From: Caulobacteraceae bacterium
GTDB lineage: Bacteria > Pseudomonadota > Alphaproteobacteria > Caulobacterales > Caulobacteraceae
DNA length: 5,483 nucleotides
Direction: 5' to 3'
Assembly (NCBI GenBank): GCA_947452665.1
Contig: CANGEH010000169.1
Coordinates: 1 to 5,483 of the forward strand
Program-made: the position numbers and the translations under genes
Notes under the pieces: generated by a model
What the model was told of the DNA's origin: nothing
Databases searched by the model: none
Seen by the model: the letters and a program-made list of their open reading frames with translations, nothing else
Part shown: in pieces, positions 1 through 5,483 of the stretch
How positions within the stretch are numbered: the stretch's first letter is position 1
Layout: the number at the start of each line of letters is the position of its first letter

Positions 1-2006
1 AGGGCGCGATAATCGATCTTGCCTTGATAGGGGCCGGCCTTGGCGGTGCCGACCACGGATATACCCGCATTGCCACCGCTGACCATCAAGGCCCCATCGG
101 TCGCGTCCAGCCCCAGCGCCACCTTATGGACCCTAGCCTTGGCCACATTGCCGGCAAATGAGAACCGATTATCGCCGGGGGCCACGTGACTGTGCATCGG
201 CCGGGCGATCGAGAATTTGACGTCGGCATCGCCTGAAAAGGCAACCGATTCAAACCCGGTTCCGTTCAGGGCATTAAGGGGCTTGCGATCAAGAATTGCT
301 AGAATTTCGCCAGCATTGCCTTTGGCCCGACCTTGGAAAATCGCATCGGCCACGGGGTTAAACTTCGGGAATGAGACCAGACCCTCGCTAAGCCGCACCG
401 ACTGCATCCGGCCAGAGGTCAAGAACAAGTCAAACCGGTCACCCTGAACCAGGGCCTTGCCGCGTCCGTCCTCGATCAGGGGCAGGCCCTGAACCACATC
501 AATCGCGACCCGATCAAAATCAAAACCAACCTGCAGCATCTTATTGGTCAGATGTCCGGGCGAAAGCGCCGGCGGGATGTCGAGGGTCAGGGTAACATTG
601 GACAATTGCCCCTTTTTTAGAGCCGCCTTGACCCAGTCGCGCGCCGGTGTCCCGACCTTGTCAGGCCAGAACGGGTAGGCCTGATCGACAGAGGCAGCGC
701 CCAGCATCTTGGCTTGAAGTTTGGCGCCCCAACTGCCTTCTGGCAGTCCTTCGCGGCTCAAGGCCTGAACCAGTTGTCCCTTGGCCTCAACCGTCTTTCC
801 AGCCAAGGTGGCGCGGCCCCGTTCAATGACAATTCGTCCAGCCTCTGGCGTATAGGTACCGGCCAGATCAATATTGGTCAGGGTCTGTTTTTCAGAGCCT
901 CGGACAAAAGCCATGCTGGCCTTTGGGCCTGTGACCTTAAATTCCAAACGCGCCGGGGCTTGGGTCGCGCCTTGCGGGATCAGCCTGATCTTGCCCTTCA
1001 GATCCAGACCGAGCGAGGCGGCCGTCAGCCGCACCCGGTCGAGATCAACATCCCCCGTCTGGGGATTATAGCTGGCGCGAACCTGAGCACTATCAAACGG
1101 TTGCAGGGCCTTACCAAACCGGATCTTGCCCGCACCGGCGCTAAAGGCGACATCGGCGGACTGAAAGCCCGTTTGGCGGCCATAAGCAATCGAACCGCCG
1201 CCCTCGACCTTGGCATCCAGCGCCGATAGACCGCGGGTAAGCCCGGCCGAGGGAAACACCTTGGCGGGGTTGAGGTTTTGCACCTGGGCATCGACGGCGG
1301 CGTCTTTTAGTCCAACCGCGGCGCGCGCCTTGGCCTTCAGCTCGGCGCGCGCCGTGCCTGAGCCGATCGACAGGTCGCAATCGGCCTGCAATAGGCCATC
1401 GGCCTTGCGAAAGATTAGGGTGCGGACGTCCCCGGTCCAACTCACGGCCCCATCGGTTTGGCGCAGGCTTAACTGACCGCGGCGTAGATCCAGATCGCGC
1501 AAAAAGCTCGCTGACCATTTGCGCCGGGCTGGGCTGGTGACCTCGATAAACAGCTTGCCAAGGCCGGTATAGGCCTCGGGCTTGCCCCTGGCCAGATAAC
1601 CCAATTCATAGCGTCCAGCCGGGGACACACTCACCGCAACAAAAAAGTCTTCAGCCGCTATGCGCCCTGGGGCCGGCGCAAAGACCAATAGGGAGTCGAG
1701 GGCGACTGCGGCCTGGACCTTAGCCGCGCGCAAGACGAGGCGTCCCTGCCCATCACGCAGCCAGACCCCATCAAGTTGAACACCGAGCGCCTTGGCCTGA
1801 TCAAACCAGACAATGCCAATATGATTGACCCCGCCATGACCGCCAGGGACCTGTTGCTCGAGCCCGCGCACAAGCGGTTCACGCAAAAAATCAGCCGAGA
1901 TTTCGCCTTGAGACAGGCGCCACGCCGCCACGCCGAACAACGCCGTGATGGCCAAGACCAAGAGGACGGCAATCTCCAAAGCGTGCTTTAGCGCGGGTCT
2001 CAACAA
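1..2006 (-). CDS. DUF3971/AsmA-like (YhdP-related) membrane-anchored envelope protein, C-terminus beyond the window
   Basis: One uninterrupted minus-strand frame, read codon by codon, covers 668 residues and leaves the left edge without a stop. It begins after an in-frame TAA (2010-2012), and the first possible start is TTG at 2004-2006, followed by a second TTG. No ATG lies near the start. Residues about 10-29 form one hydrophobic helix (EIAVLLVLAITALFGVAAW), an inner-membrane anchor. The rest is periplasmic-type sequence rich in alternating beta-strands and Gly/Asp turns. Residues about 446-458 read FWP...ARDWV, the pattern I associate with DUF3971 proteins, followed by a G-rich strand segment (GLPLIEDGRGKALVQGD). 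E. coli relatives (YhdP, TamB, YdbH) form long grooves that carry phospholipids to the outer membrane; a similar role here is inference. Family members are often around 1000 residues or more, so roughly a third or more is probably missing. It could equally be annotated as AsmA-like C-terminal region protein. The family call is fairly sure, the function less so. Confidence 0.85.
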   Translation of the reverse strand, partial: MLRPALKHALEIAVLLVLAITALFGVAAWRLSQGEISADFLREPLVRGLEQQVPGGHGGVNHIGIVWFDQAKALGVQLDGVWLRDGQGRLVLRAAKVQAAVALDSLLVFAPAPGRIAAEDFFVAVSVSPAGRYELGYLARGKPEAYTGLGKLFIEVTSPARRKWSASFLRDLDLRRGQLSLRQTDGAVSWTGDVRTLIFRKADGLLQADCDLSIGSGTARAELKAKARAAVGLKDAAVDAQVQNLNPAKVFPSAGLTRGLSALDAKVEGGGSIAYGRQTGFQSADVAFSAGAGKIRFGKALQPFDSAQVRASYNPQTGDVDLDRVRLTAASLGLDLKGKIRLIPQGATQAPARLEFKVTGPKASMAFVRGSEKQTLTNIDLAGTYTPEAGRIVIERGRATLAGKTVEAKGQLVQALSREGLPEGSWGAKLQAKMLGAASVDQAYPFWPDKVGTPARDWVKAALKKGQLSNVTLTLDIPPALSPGHLTNKMLQVGFDFDRVAIDVVQGLPLIEDGRGKALVQGDRFDLFLTSGRMQSVRLSEGLVSFPKFNPVADAIFQGRAKGNAGEILAILDRKPLNALNGTGFESVAFSGDADVKFSIARPMHSHVAPGDNRFSFAGNVAKARVHKVALGLDATDGALMVSGGNAGISVVGTAKAGPYQGKIDYRA

Positions 2007-2120
2007 GAATTAAGCTCCGCCAAATTGAGGGGGCACTGGACGTTTGATCGAAACACCACCAGTTTACGTCACAAACATGACCGTGCCGCCCAAGGTGTGC
2101 CTAATCGTTGAGATACGACA
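2007..2120. promoter_or_regulatory. Divergent intergenic region between the DUF3971 gene and bcp
   Basis: These 114 bp separate two genes that start in opposite directions, so both promoters should lie here or reach slightly into the genes. I see TTGATC (2044-2049) as a possible -35 for bcp, but no convincing -10 at 16-18 nt. GACGT (2039-2043) and ACGTC (2066-2070) form a short inverted pair about 22 nt apart that could be chance. No clear operator for a peroxide regulator is visible. The region is assigned from gene layout, not from strong motifs. Confidence 0.4.
2015..2018 (-). promoter_or_regulatory. Ribosome binding site deciding a TTG start
   Basis: On the minus strand GGAG lies 8 nt before the TTG at 2006-2004. 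With an in-frame stop at 2012-2010, no start further upstream is possible. The spacing is ideal for this TTG and also acceptable (11 nt) for the second TTG at 2003-2001. The next in-frame start-type codons lie inside the membrane helix, so starting there would damage the anchor. Confidence 0.6.
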
Positions 2121-2591
2121 ATGACTGACATGATCCAAGCCGGAGATCAGGCTCCAGCCCTGAATTTGCCCACAGATGGAGCCGGAAACGTCGATTTGAC
2201 TGCCCTGAGTGGAAAAACCGTCGTTTTGTACTTCTATCCGAAGGATGATACGCCCGGTTGCACCAATGAGGCCAAGGCGTTTAGCGAATCGGCAGAGGCT
2301 TTTGCCGCACTTGACGCGGTTGTGATTGGTGTGTCGCGCGATACGGTCGCCAGCCACACCAAGTTCAAGACCAAATATGCACTGAACCTGATCCTAGCCT
2401 CGGACGAAGACGGTGCCGTGGTCGAGGCCTATGGCTGCTGGGTGCAAAAAAGCATGTATGGCCGCACCTATATGGGCATCGAACGCTCCACCGTCTTGAT
2501 CAGCCCCGATGGCAAGATTTTGAAGATCTGGCGCAAGGTCAAGGTTCCGGGCCATGCGCAGCAGGTGCTCGATGCGATTAAGAGCCAGTAA
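2121..2591 (+). CDS. bcp: Bcp/PrxQ-type thiol peroxiredoxin
   Basis: The 156-residue protein is the usual length for bacterioferritin comigratory protein (Bcp). This cytoplasmic peroxidase reduces hydrogen peroxide and organic hydroperoxides and is recycled by thioredoxin or another thiol donor. The thioredoxin-like fold is recognisable: GDQAPALNLP (8-17), VVLYFYPKDDTPGCT (34-48) with the peroxidatic Cys47 in the PxxxT/SxxC motif (P44, T... C47 region), VIGVSRD (68-74), and SMYGRTYMGIERSTVLISPDGKI (about 111-133) split around the conserved GIER strand. The helix-2 resolving cysteine of E. coli Bcp (five residues after the peroxidatic one) is replaced by Lys52, giving a 1-Cys-like pattern. The only other cysteine is Cys106, in GCW where relatives usually have GVW. 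The start at 2121 has a modest TGAGAT upstream (2109-2114); the ATG at 2130 is a possible alternative. It stands alone, divergent from the DUF3971 gene, and 268 bp from the next gene. The family assignment is secure. Confidence 0.95.
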   Translation: MTDMIQAGDQAPALNLPTDGAGNVDLTALSGKTVVLYFYPKDDTPGCTNEAKAFSESAEAFAALDAVVIGVSRDTVASHTKFKTKYALNLILASDEDGAVVEAYGCWVQKSMYGRTYMGIERSTVLISPDGKILKIWRKVKVPGHAQQVLDAIKSQ

Positions 2592-2600
2592 ATCCTGACC

Positions 2601-2625
2601 TGATCGCGCCGCTTTAGCGCAATCA
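2601..2625 (+). terminator. Weak hairpin after bcp, possible terminator
   Basis: TGAT-C-GCGC (2601-2609) pairs with GCGC-A-ATCA (2617-2625) around a 7-nt loop, with one C/A mismatch in the stem. It starts 9 nt after the bcp stop codon. No T-run follows, so it is not a canonical intrinsic terminator. It may only stabilise the 3' end or be chance. Confidence 0.3.
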
Positions 2626-2713
2626 TCGGTCAACAGGCGGGCCTTGCCCAGGCGTGGGTTCCCAGCAACTTTAGGTCAACACAAAGCAAACGCCCTGCGG
2701 ATTACACAGATTG

Positions 2714-2859
2714 TTGACGGGAGCACTATTTGGGGACGTAAAGGGCAATTTTGAAGCTTAAACTCGTTAACAAATAGTAATGATTATAACAATCGAGCTT
2801 GCCAAATTGACATTTGTCATGCTTATACCGAATTCCCGAAACGGCGGATATTCGAGACC
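2714..2859 (+). promoter_or_regulatory. Probable promoter and leader region of the M23 peptidase-bactofilin operon
   Basis: The gap before the peptidase gene becomes markedly AT-rich from about 2747, unlike its surroundings. Candidate elements are TTGACG (2714-2719) with CGTAAA 17 nt later, TATAAC (2785-2790) with no good -35, and a consensus TTGACA (2807-2812) whose best-spaced partner is only GAATTC (2830-2835). No single -35/-10 pair stands out. GGCGGA (2843-2848) lies 11 nt before the ATG at 2860 and GAGA (2854-2857) only 2 nt before it, so the ribosome binding site is unremarkable. The assignment rests on position and composition. Confidence 0.45.
2808..2819. repeat. 12-bp perfect dyad TGACA-TT-TGTCA, possible operator
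   Basis: TGACA (2808-2812) and TGTCA (2815-2819) are perfect inverted arms separated by 2 nt. The dyad overlaps the TTGACA hexamer at 2807-2812, where a bound protein would interfere with or recruit polymerase. Read as TTGAC-N4-GTCAT it is one base from the TTGAc-N4-gTCAA layout of FNR/FixK-type sites, but that resemblance may be fortuitous. Confidence 0.3.
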
Positions 2860-4020
2860 ATGACTCATGGCCACGCGGCACGAATGCGCCAGCTTTTTTC
2901 TGAGCTTTTTCAAGAGCGTCACATCTATTTACGCGCCCAAGGGCAGGTCAACAGCATTGTCCTGACCCCCCGTCGGCAAATGGTTATTGCCGGGGCCTTG
3001 GTAGGGTTGGCAGTATGGCTGGGCGTCTCGACGGTTTCGATGGCTGTGAGCGCCATGTCGCTCAGCCGCACCGACCAGGAAGTCGCCAAGACCCAAGCCA
3101 AATATGAGCGTTGGATCGCTGATCGCCAGGCTCGTCTAAACAGCGCCGTTGCCCAATTGAACGCGAATAATGGCTCAATCGATGACCTGGCCAATTCGAT
3201 CGAAAAGCGCCACGCGGCGCTCGCCATGCTGGTCACAGATTTTCGCGGCGTTCCAGGTGCGGCCCGCGCCCTGACCCCCTCGATCACGCCAGACTCCATC
3301 CTAGGCGCCAGCCCGCTTGAGCGGGTCCAGGCTGTCCATATGGATCAGGACCGGATGGTCCAGCGCGCGGAAACCTTCGCCAAGAGCCGCGCCGATCGCT
3401 TAAGACTTGCCTTTCGACTGGCAGGGCTAAGCCCCAACGGCTATGCCACACAAAAATCAGGCCTCGGCGGCCCCTTGATTGATGCCAAGGACCCCAAGGC
3501 CCTGGGCGCGGTGCTGGATGTAGACCCCGAATTTGCACAGCGCATCCAGAGCGCCGCGACCAATATGACTGATATGCGCGCCCTGAATAATGCCGCAGAG
3601 CGCCTACCCTTTGCCCGGCCCACCGTGCACACCCAACAAACCAGCGGCTTTGGCGTGCGTTTTGACCCCTTCAGCCGACGCCCGGCCATGCATTCGGGCC
3701 TAGACTTCGCCGGCGGGTTTATGACGCCAATCTATGTCACTGCGCCGGGCATTGTGTCCTTTACCGGGGTGCGGTCGGGCTATGGCAATACGGTGGAGGT
3801 TGACCACGGCCGCGGCTTCAAGACGCGCTATGCCCACCTACAAGGCATTTCTGTGCGATCTGGTCAGCGCGTAGGCGTTGGGCAGCGCATTGGTGCCATG
3901 GGGTCTACAGGACGCTCGACGGGCGTACATTTGCACTATGAAGTGTGGGTGAATGGACGCGCTCAAAATCCAGCAAGATTTGTGAAGGCAGGGGACTATG
4001 TTCAACAAGCGAACGGATAA
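2860..4020 (+). CDS. Bitopic M23 (LytM) family peptidoglycan endopeptidase, LmdC-like
   Basis: The 386-residue protein has a cytoplasmic N-terminus (1-40) with the stretch ERHIYLRAQGQV and a basic RR before the membrane. One transmembrane helix spans about 41-67. A charged, probably coiled-coil segment runs about 70-125, then a helical linker to about 250. The C-terminal M23 domain (about 258-376) is intact: HxxxD (His278, Asp282) and the second His of HLH (His359) bind zinc, while His326 (YAHL) and His357 are the catalytic histidines. Such enzymes cut peptide cross-links in periplasmic peptidoglycan. The lack of a signal-peptidase site and the cytoplasmic tail fit a membrane-anchored enzyme that talks to cytoplasmic partners. 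The bactofilin gene starts within its last codons, which matches the LmdC-BacA pair of Hyphomonas neptunium. The start at 2860 is chosen because it keeps the conserved juxtamembrane stretch; ATG at 2884 is an alternative. It could instead be an EnvC/NlpD-like amidase activator, but those usually lack the zinc ligands. Confidence 0.92.
   Translation: MTHGHAARMRQLFSELFQERHIYLRAQGQVNSIVLTPRRQMVIAGALVGLAVWLGVSTVSMAVSAMSLSRTDQEVAKTQAKYERWIADRQARLNSAVAQLNANNGSIDDLANSIEKRHAALAMLVTDFRGVPGAARALTPSITPDSILGASPLERVQAVHMDQDRMVQRAETFAKSRADRLRLAFRLAGLSPNGYATQKSGLGGPLIDAKDPKALGAVLDVDPEFAQRIQSAATNMTDMRALNNAAERLPFARPTVHTQQTSGFGVRFDPFSRRPAMHSGLDFAGGFMTPIYVTAPGIVSFTGVRSGYGNTVEVDHGRGFKTRYAHLQGISVRSGQRVGVGQRIGAMGSTGRSTGVHLHYEVWVNGRAQNPARFVKAGDYVQQANG
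3984..3994 (+). promoter_or_regulatory. Ribosome binding site of the bactofilin inside the peptidase gene
   Basis: GAAGG (3984-3988) lies 9 nt and AGGGG (3990-3994) 3 nt before the ATG at 3998, both within the coding sequence of the M23 peptidase. Ribosomes finishing the peptidase at 4020 pass over this start, so translational coupling is likely. This supports 3998 over the in-frame ATG codons at 4049 and 4100. Confidence 0.5.
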
Positions 4021-4453
4021 GACCGGCTATACTGATAATTCCAGCGCCATGGCCCTGCCCGCGCTTACTGACGGGAGAAAGTCCTTGAAGGCCGCATCTA
4101 TGATTGGCGATGACATGGTCATCGAGGGCAATGTTTCCGGCACAGGTGAACTGCACCTAGACGGCATTGTTCGCGGGGAAATCAAGATTGAACACCTGAC
4201 CATTGGCGAAACCGGCCATGTTGAAGGCTCTGTCACGGCCGATACGATCGAGATCCGCGGCCGTCTGGTCGGCACCATCTTTGGCAAGTCCGTGCGCCTC
4301 TATGGCACGGCCCATGTCGATGGCGATATCACGCATGAGCAATTATCGATGGAGCCGGGCGCCTTCTTCCAGGGCCGCAGCGTAAAGTTTCAGCGCCAAG
4401 GCCAGGCCTTTACCGAGTCCGTGCCTGTGACCGTAGAAAAGGTCGAGATCTAG
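3998..4453 (+). CDS. bacA: Bactofilin (DUF583), BacA-like cytoskeletal polymer
   Basis: The 151-residue protein is a typical small bactofilin. A short flexible N-terminus (1-33) precedes a right-handed beta-helix core (about 34-132) with the recurring hydrophobic/Gly turns of the family: MVIEGNVSGTGELHLDG, then GEIKIEHLTIGETGHVEG, then IEIRGRLVGTI, then VRLYGTAHVDGDI. A polar tail (133-151) follows. Bactofilins polymerise without nucleotide into filaments or sheets on the inner membrane and act as scaffolds for cell-wall enzymes. The first residues, MFNKRTDK, resemble the Phe-plus-Lys membrane-targeting start of Caulobacter BacA (MFSKQAKS), which favours the ATG at 3998. The gene overlaps the M23 peptidase by 23 bp and ends 25 bp before a strong terminator, so the two form one operon. 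The family call is certain; the symbol follows the paired arrangement and could be bacB or another paralogue. Confidence 0.95.
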   Translation: MFNKRTDKTGYTDNSSAMALPALTDGRKSLKAASMIGDDMVIEGNVSGTGELHLDGIVRGEIKIEHLTIGETGHVEGSVTADTIEIRGRLVGTIFGKSVRLYGTAHVDGDITHEQLSMEPGAFFQGRSVKFQRQGQAFTESVPVTVEKVEI

Positions 4454-4478
4454 GCCTTTGAAACCATAAACAAGATTT

Positions 4479-4513
4479 GGGCGTGAAGGCTGATCCCCTT
4501 CACGCCCTTTTTT
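4479..4513 (+). terminator. Strong intrinsic terminator of the peptidase-bactofilin operon
   Basis: GGGCGTGAAGG (4479-4489) and CCTTCACGCCC (4497-4507) form a perfect 11-bp stem with a 7-nt loop, followed directly by six T (4508-4513). It sits in the 61-bp gap between the convergent bactofilin and prfB genes. Read on the minus strand the same stem follows the prfB stop by 7 nt, but only AAATCTTGTTT follows it, so termination of prfB there should be weaker. Confidence 0.92.
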
Positions 4514-4514
4514 G

Positions 4515-5483
4515 TTAAGCCTCGCGGGTAACCCCAACCCTTTGGGCCAGGGACGCGCCCATAAACCGGTCAAGATCGCCATCGAGCACGCCCTGGGTGT
4601 CAGAGGTCTCCATCTCGGTACGCAGATCCTTGACCATCTGATAGGGCTGCAGGACATAAGAGCGGATCTGGTGGCCCCAACCAATATCGGTCTTTTGGTC
4701 TTCCAAGACCTGAGCGGCGGCCTCGCGCCTTTGCAGTTCCAACTCATAAAGCCGCGCACGCAGCATTTTCCAGGCTTCTTCTCGGTTTTGATGCTGTGAC
4801 CGGCCCGCCTGGCAGGCAACCGCAACGCCGGTCGGGATGTGGGTCAGGCGCACAGCGGAATCGGTCTTGTTGATGTGCTGACCACCCGCGCCCGAGGCCC
4901 GGTAGGTATCGGTGCGCACATCGGACGGATTGATGTCGATTTCAATCGTGTCATCCACCACCGGATAGACCCAGACCGAGGCAAAGCTGGTATGGCGCTT
5001 GGCAGCCGAGTCAAACGGCGAAATCCGCACCAGGCGATGAACCCCCGCCTCGGTCTTGAGCCAGCCATAGGCATTATGACCCTTGATCTGCAGGGTCACC
5101 GACTTAATCCCAGCCTGTTCGCCTTGGGTCTCTTCGATCAGGTCCATACCCATGCCATGCGCATTGGCCCAGCGCGAATACATGCGCAGCAGCATACCGG
5201 CCCAGTCATTGGACTCCGTTCCGCCCGCGCCGGAATTGATTTCCAGATAGGCATCATTGCTATCGGCCTCACCGGATAACAGGGCCTCAAGCTCGGCCCG
5301 GCCCGCCTGGTCCTTGATCACGGCCAATTGCGCACGCGCCTCATCGAGCGAGGCCTCATCGCCCTCGGCATCAGCCATTTCCGCATAGCCTAGCGCATCG
5401 GCTAGATCCCGCTCCAGACGCATCACACTCTCGACCTGGCCGGATAATTGGGTGCGCTCGCGCATCACGGCCTGGGCGTCGGC
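4515..5483 (-). CDS. prfB: Peptide chain release factor 2, N-terminus beyond the window
   Basis: The visible 322 residues read in frame from the right edge to a TAA at 4515-4517. RF2 enters the ribosomal A site at UGA and UAA stop codons and triggers release of the finished protein. The codon-recognition tripeptide is SPF (fragment residues 155-157), which marks RF2 rather than RF1 (PxT), and the catalytic GGQ is at 200-202 in RASGAGGQHINK; its glutamine is normally methylated by PrmC. The alanine four residues before GGQ is the usual residue there. The PCRF region (GAGGTESNDWAGML, about 84-97) and the C-terminal helix (about 270-310, IRSYVLQPYQMVKDLRT) are complete. Compared with E. coli RF2, about 45-50 N-terminal residues lie outside. 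GTG (5466-5468) and ATG (5463-5465) occur in frame but are internal, because the frame continues upstream as ADAQA, which aligns with the family. Any programmed frameshift site near codon 26 would also lie outside. The gene is convergent with the bactofilin. Confidence 0.97.
   Translation of the reverse strand, partial: ADAQAVMRERTQLSGQVESVMRLERDLADALGYAEMADAEGDEASLDEARAQLAVIKDQAGRAELEALLSGEADSNDAYLEINSGAGGTESNDWAGMLLRMYSRWANAHGMGMDLIEETQGEQAGIKSVTLQIKGHNAYGWLKTEAGVHRLVRISPFDSAAKRHTSFASVWVYPVVDDTIEIDINPSDVRTDTYRASGAGGQHINKTDSAVRLTHIPTGVAVACQAGRSQHQNREEAWKMLRARLYELELQRREAAAQVLEDQKTDIGWGHQIRSYVLQPYQMVKDLRTEMETSDTQGVLDGDLDRFMGASLAQRVGVTREA

Noticed and set aside
217..1991. Several open frames on both strands (for example 714-1229 plus, 1141-1518 minus, 1658-1972 minus)
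   Set aside because: They lie inside the continuous DUF3971 frame at 1-2006, have low-complexity Arg/Pro/Ala-rich translations, and show no recognisable family.
2394..2633. Minus-strand open frame overlapping the end of bcp
   Set aside because: It is mostly antisense to the conserved bcp coding sequence and has no family features.
2636..2671. Short GC-rich inverted repeats after bcp (GGGC-CTT-GCCC and TGGG-TT-CCCA)
   Set aside because: The stems are only 4 bp and no T-run follows, so they are likely chance in GC-rich DNA.
4343..5279. Open frames 4343-4825 minus, 4512-4799 plus, 4839-5279 plus and 4844-5074 minus
   Set aside because: All are alternative frames over prfB, whose protein is conserved along its whole visible length.
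5463..5468. GTG/ATG pair as the true prfB start
   Set aside because: The frame stays open upstream to the window edge with residues that align to RF2, and starting here would remove about 50 residues of the N-terminal domain.
1..5483. Mobile elements, CRISPR arrays, tRNA/rRNA genes, toxin-antitoxin or defence genes
   Set aside because: No repeats, terminal inverted repeats, cloverleaf pattern or characteristic proteins were seen. Gene order and composition look native throughout.

Overview
The window looks like ordinary chromosome from an alphaproteobacterium. The base composition is GC-rich (by eye, not counted). Gene content and order are typical of that class: an AsmA/DUF3971-type protein diverging from a Bcp peroxiredoxin, then an M23 peptidase-bactofilin pair convergent with prfB. 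A stalked, budding or otherwise shape-controlled lineage (Caulobacterales or Hyphomonadaceae-like) would fit the peptidase-bactofilin pair, but the sequence alone does not settle the genus.

Layout. 1-2006 (minus): the N-terminal 668 residues of a large, membrane-anchored DUF3971/AsmA-like protein that runs off the left edge. It has no ATG near its start and appears to begin at TTG. 2007-2120: a 114-bp divergent intergenic region. 2121-2591 (plus): Bcp-type peroxiredoxin. 2592-2859: a 268-bp gap with a weak hairpin after bcp and an AT-rich stretch that probably carries the promoter of the next operon. 2860-4020 (plus): a bitopic M23 (LytM) metallopeptidase with a complete active site. 3998-4453 (plus): a bactofilin whose start lies inside the end of the peptidase gene (23-bp overlap). 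4479-4513: a strong intrinsic terminator. 4515-5483 (minus): peptide chain release factor 2, missing its N-terminus at the right edge.

How the genes relate. The peptidase and bactofilin form a two-gene operon. By analogy with the LmdC-BacA pair of Hyphomonas neptunium, the bactofilin would polymerise under the inner membrane and position the peptidase, which trims peptidoglycan peptides locally to set cell shape. The DUF3971 protein belongs to a family linked to phospholipid transfer between inner and outer membrane, so two of the loci concern the envelope. Bcp (peroxide defence) and RF2 (translation termination) are housekeeping neighbours. I saw no mobile element, CRISPR array, tRNA or rRNA, and no clear sign of a new system. 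The most worthwhile points are the peptidase-bactofilin coupling, the bactofilin's putative membrane-targeting N-terminus, the altered cysteine pattern of Bcp, and the TTG start of the DUF3971 gene.
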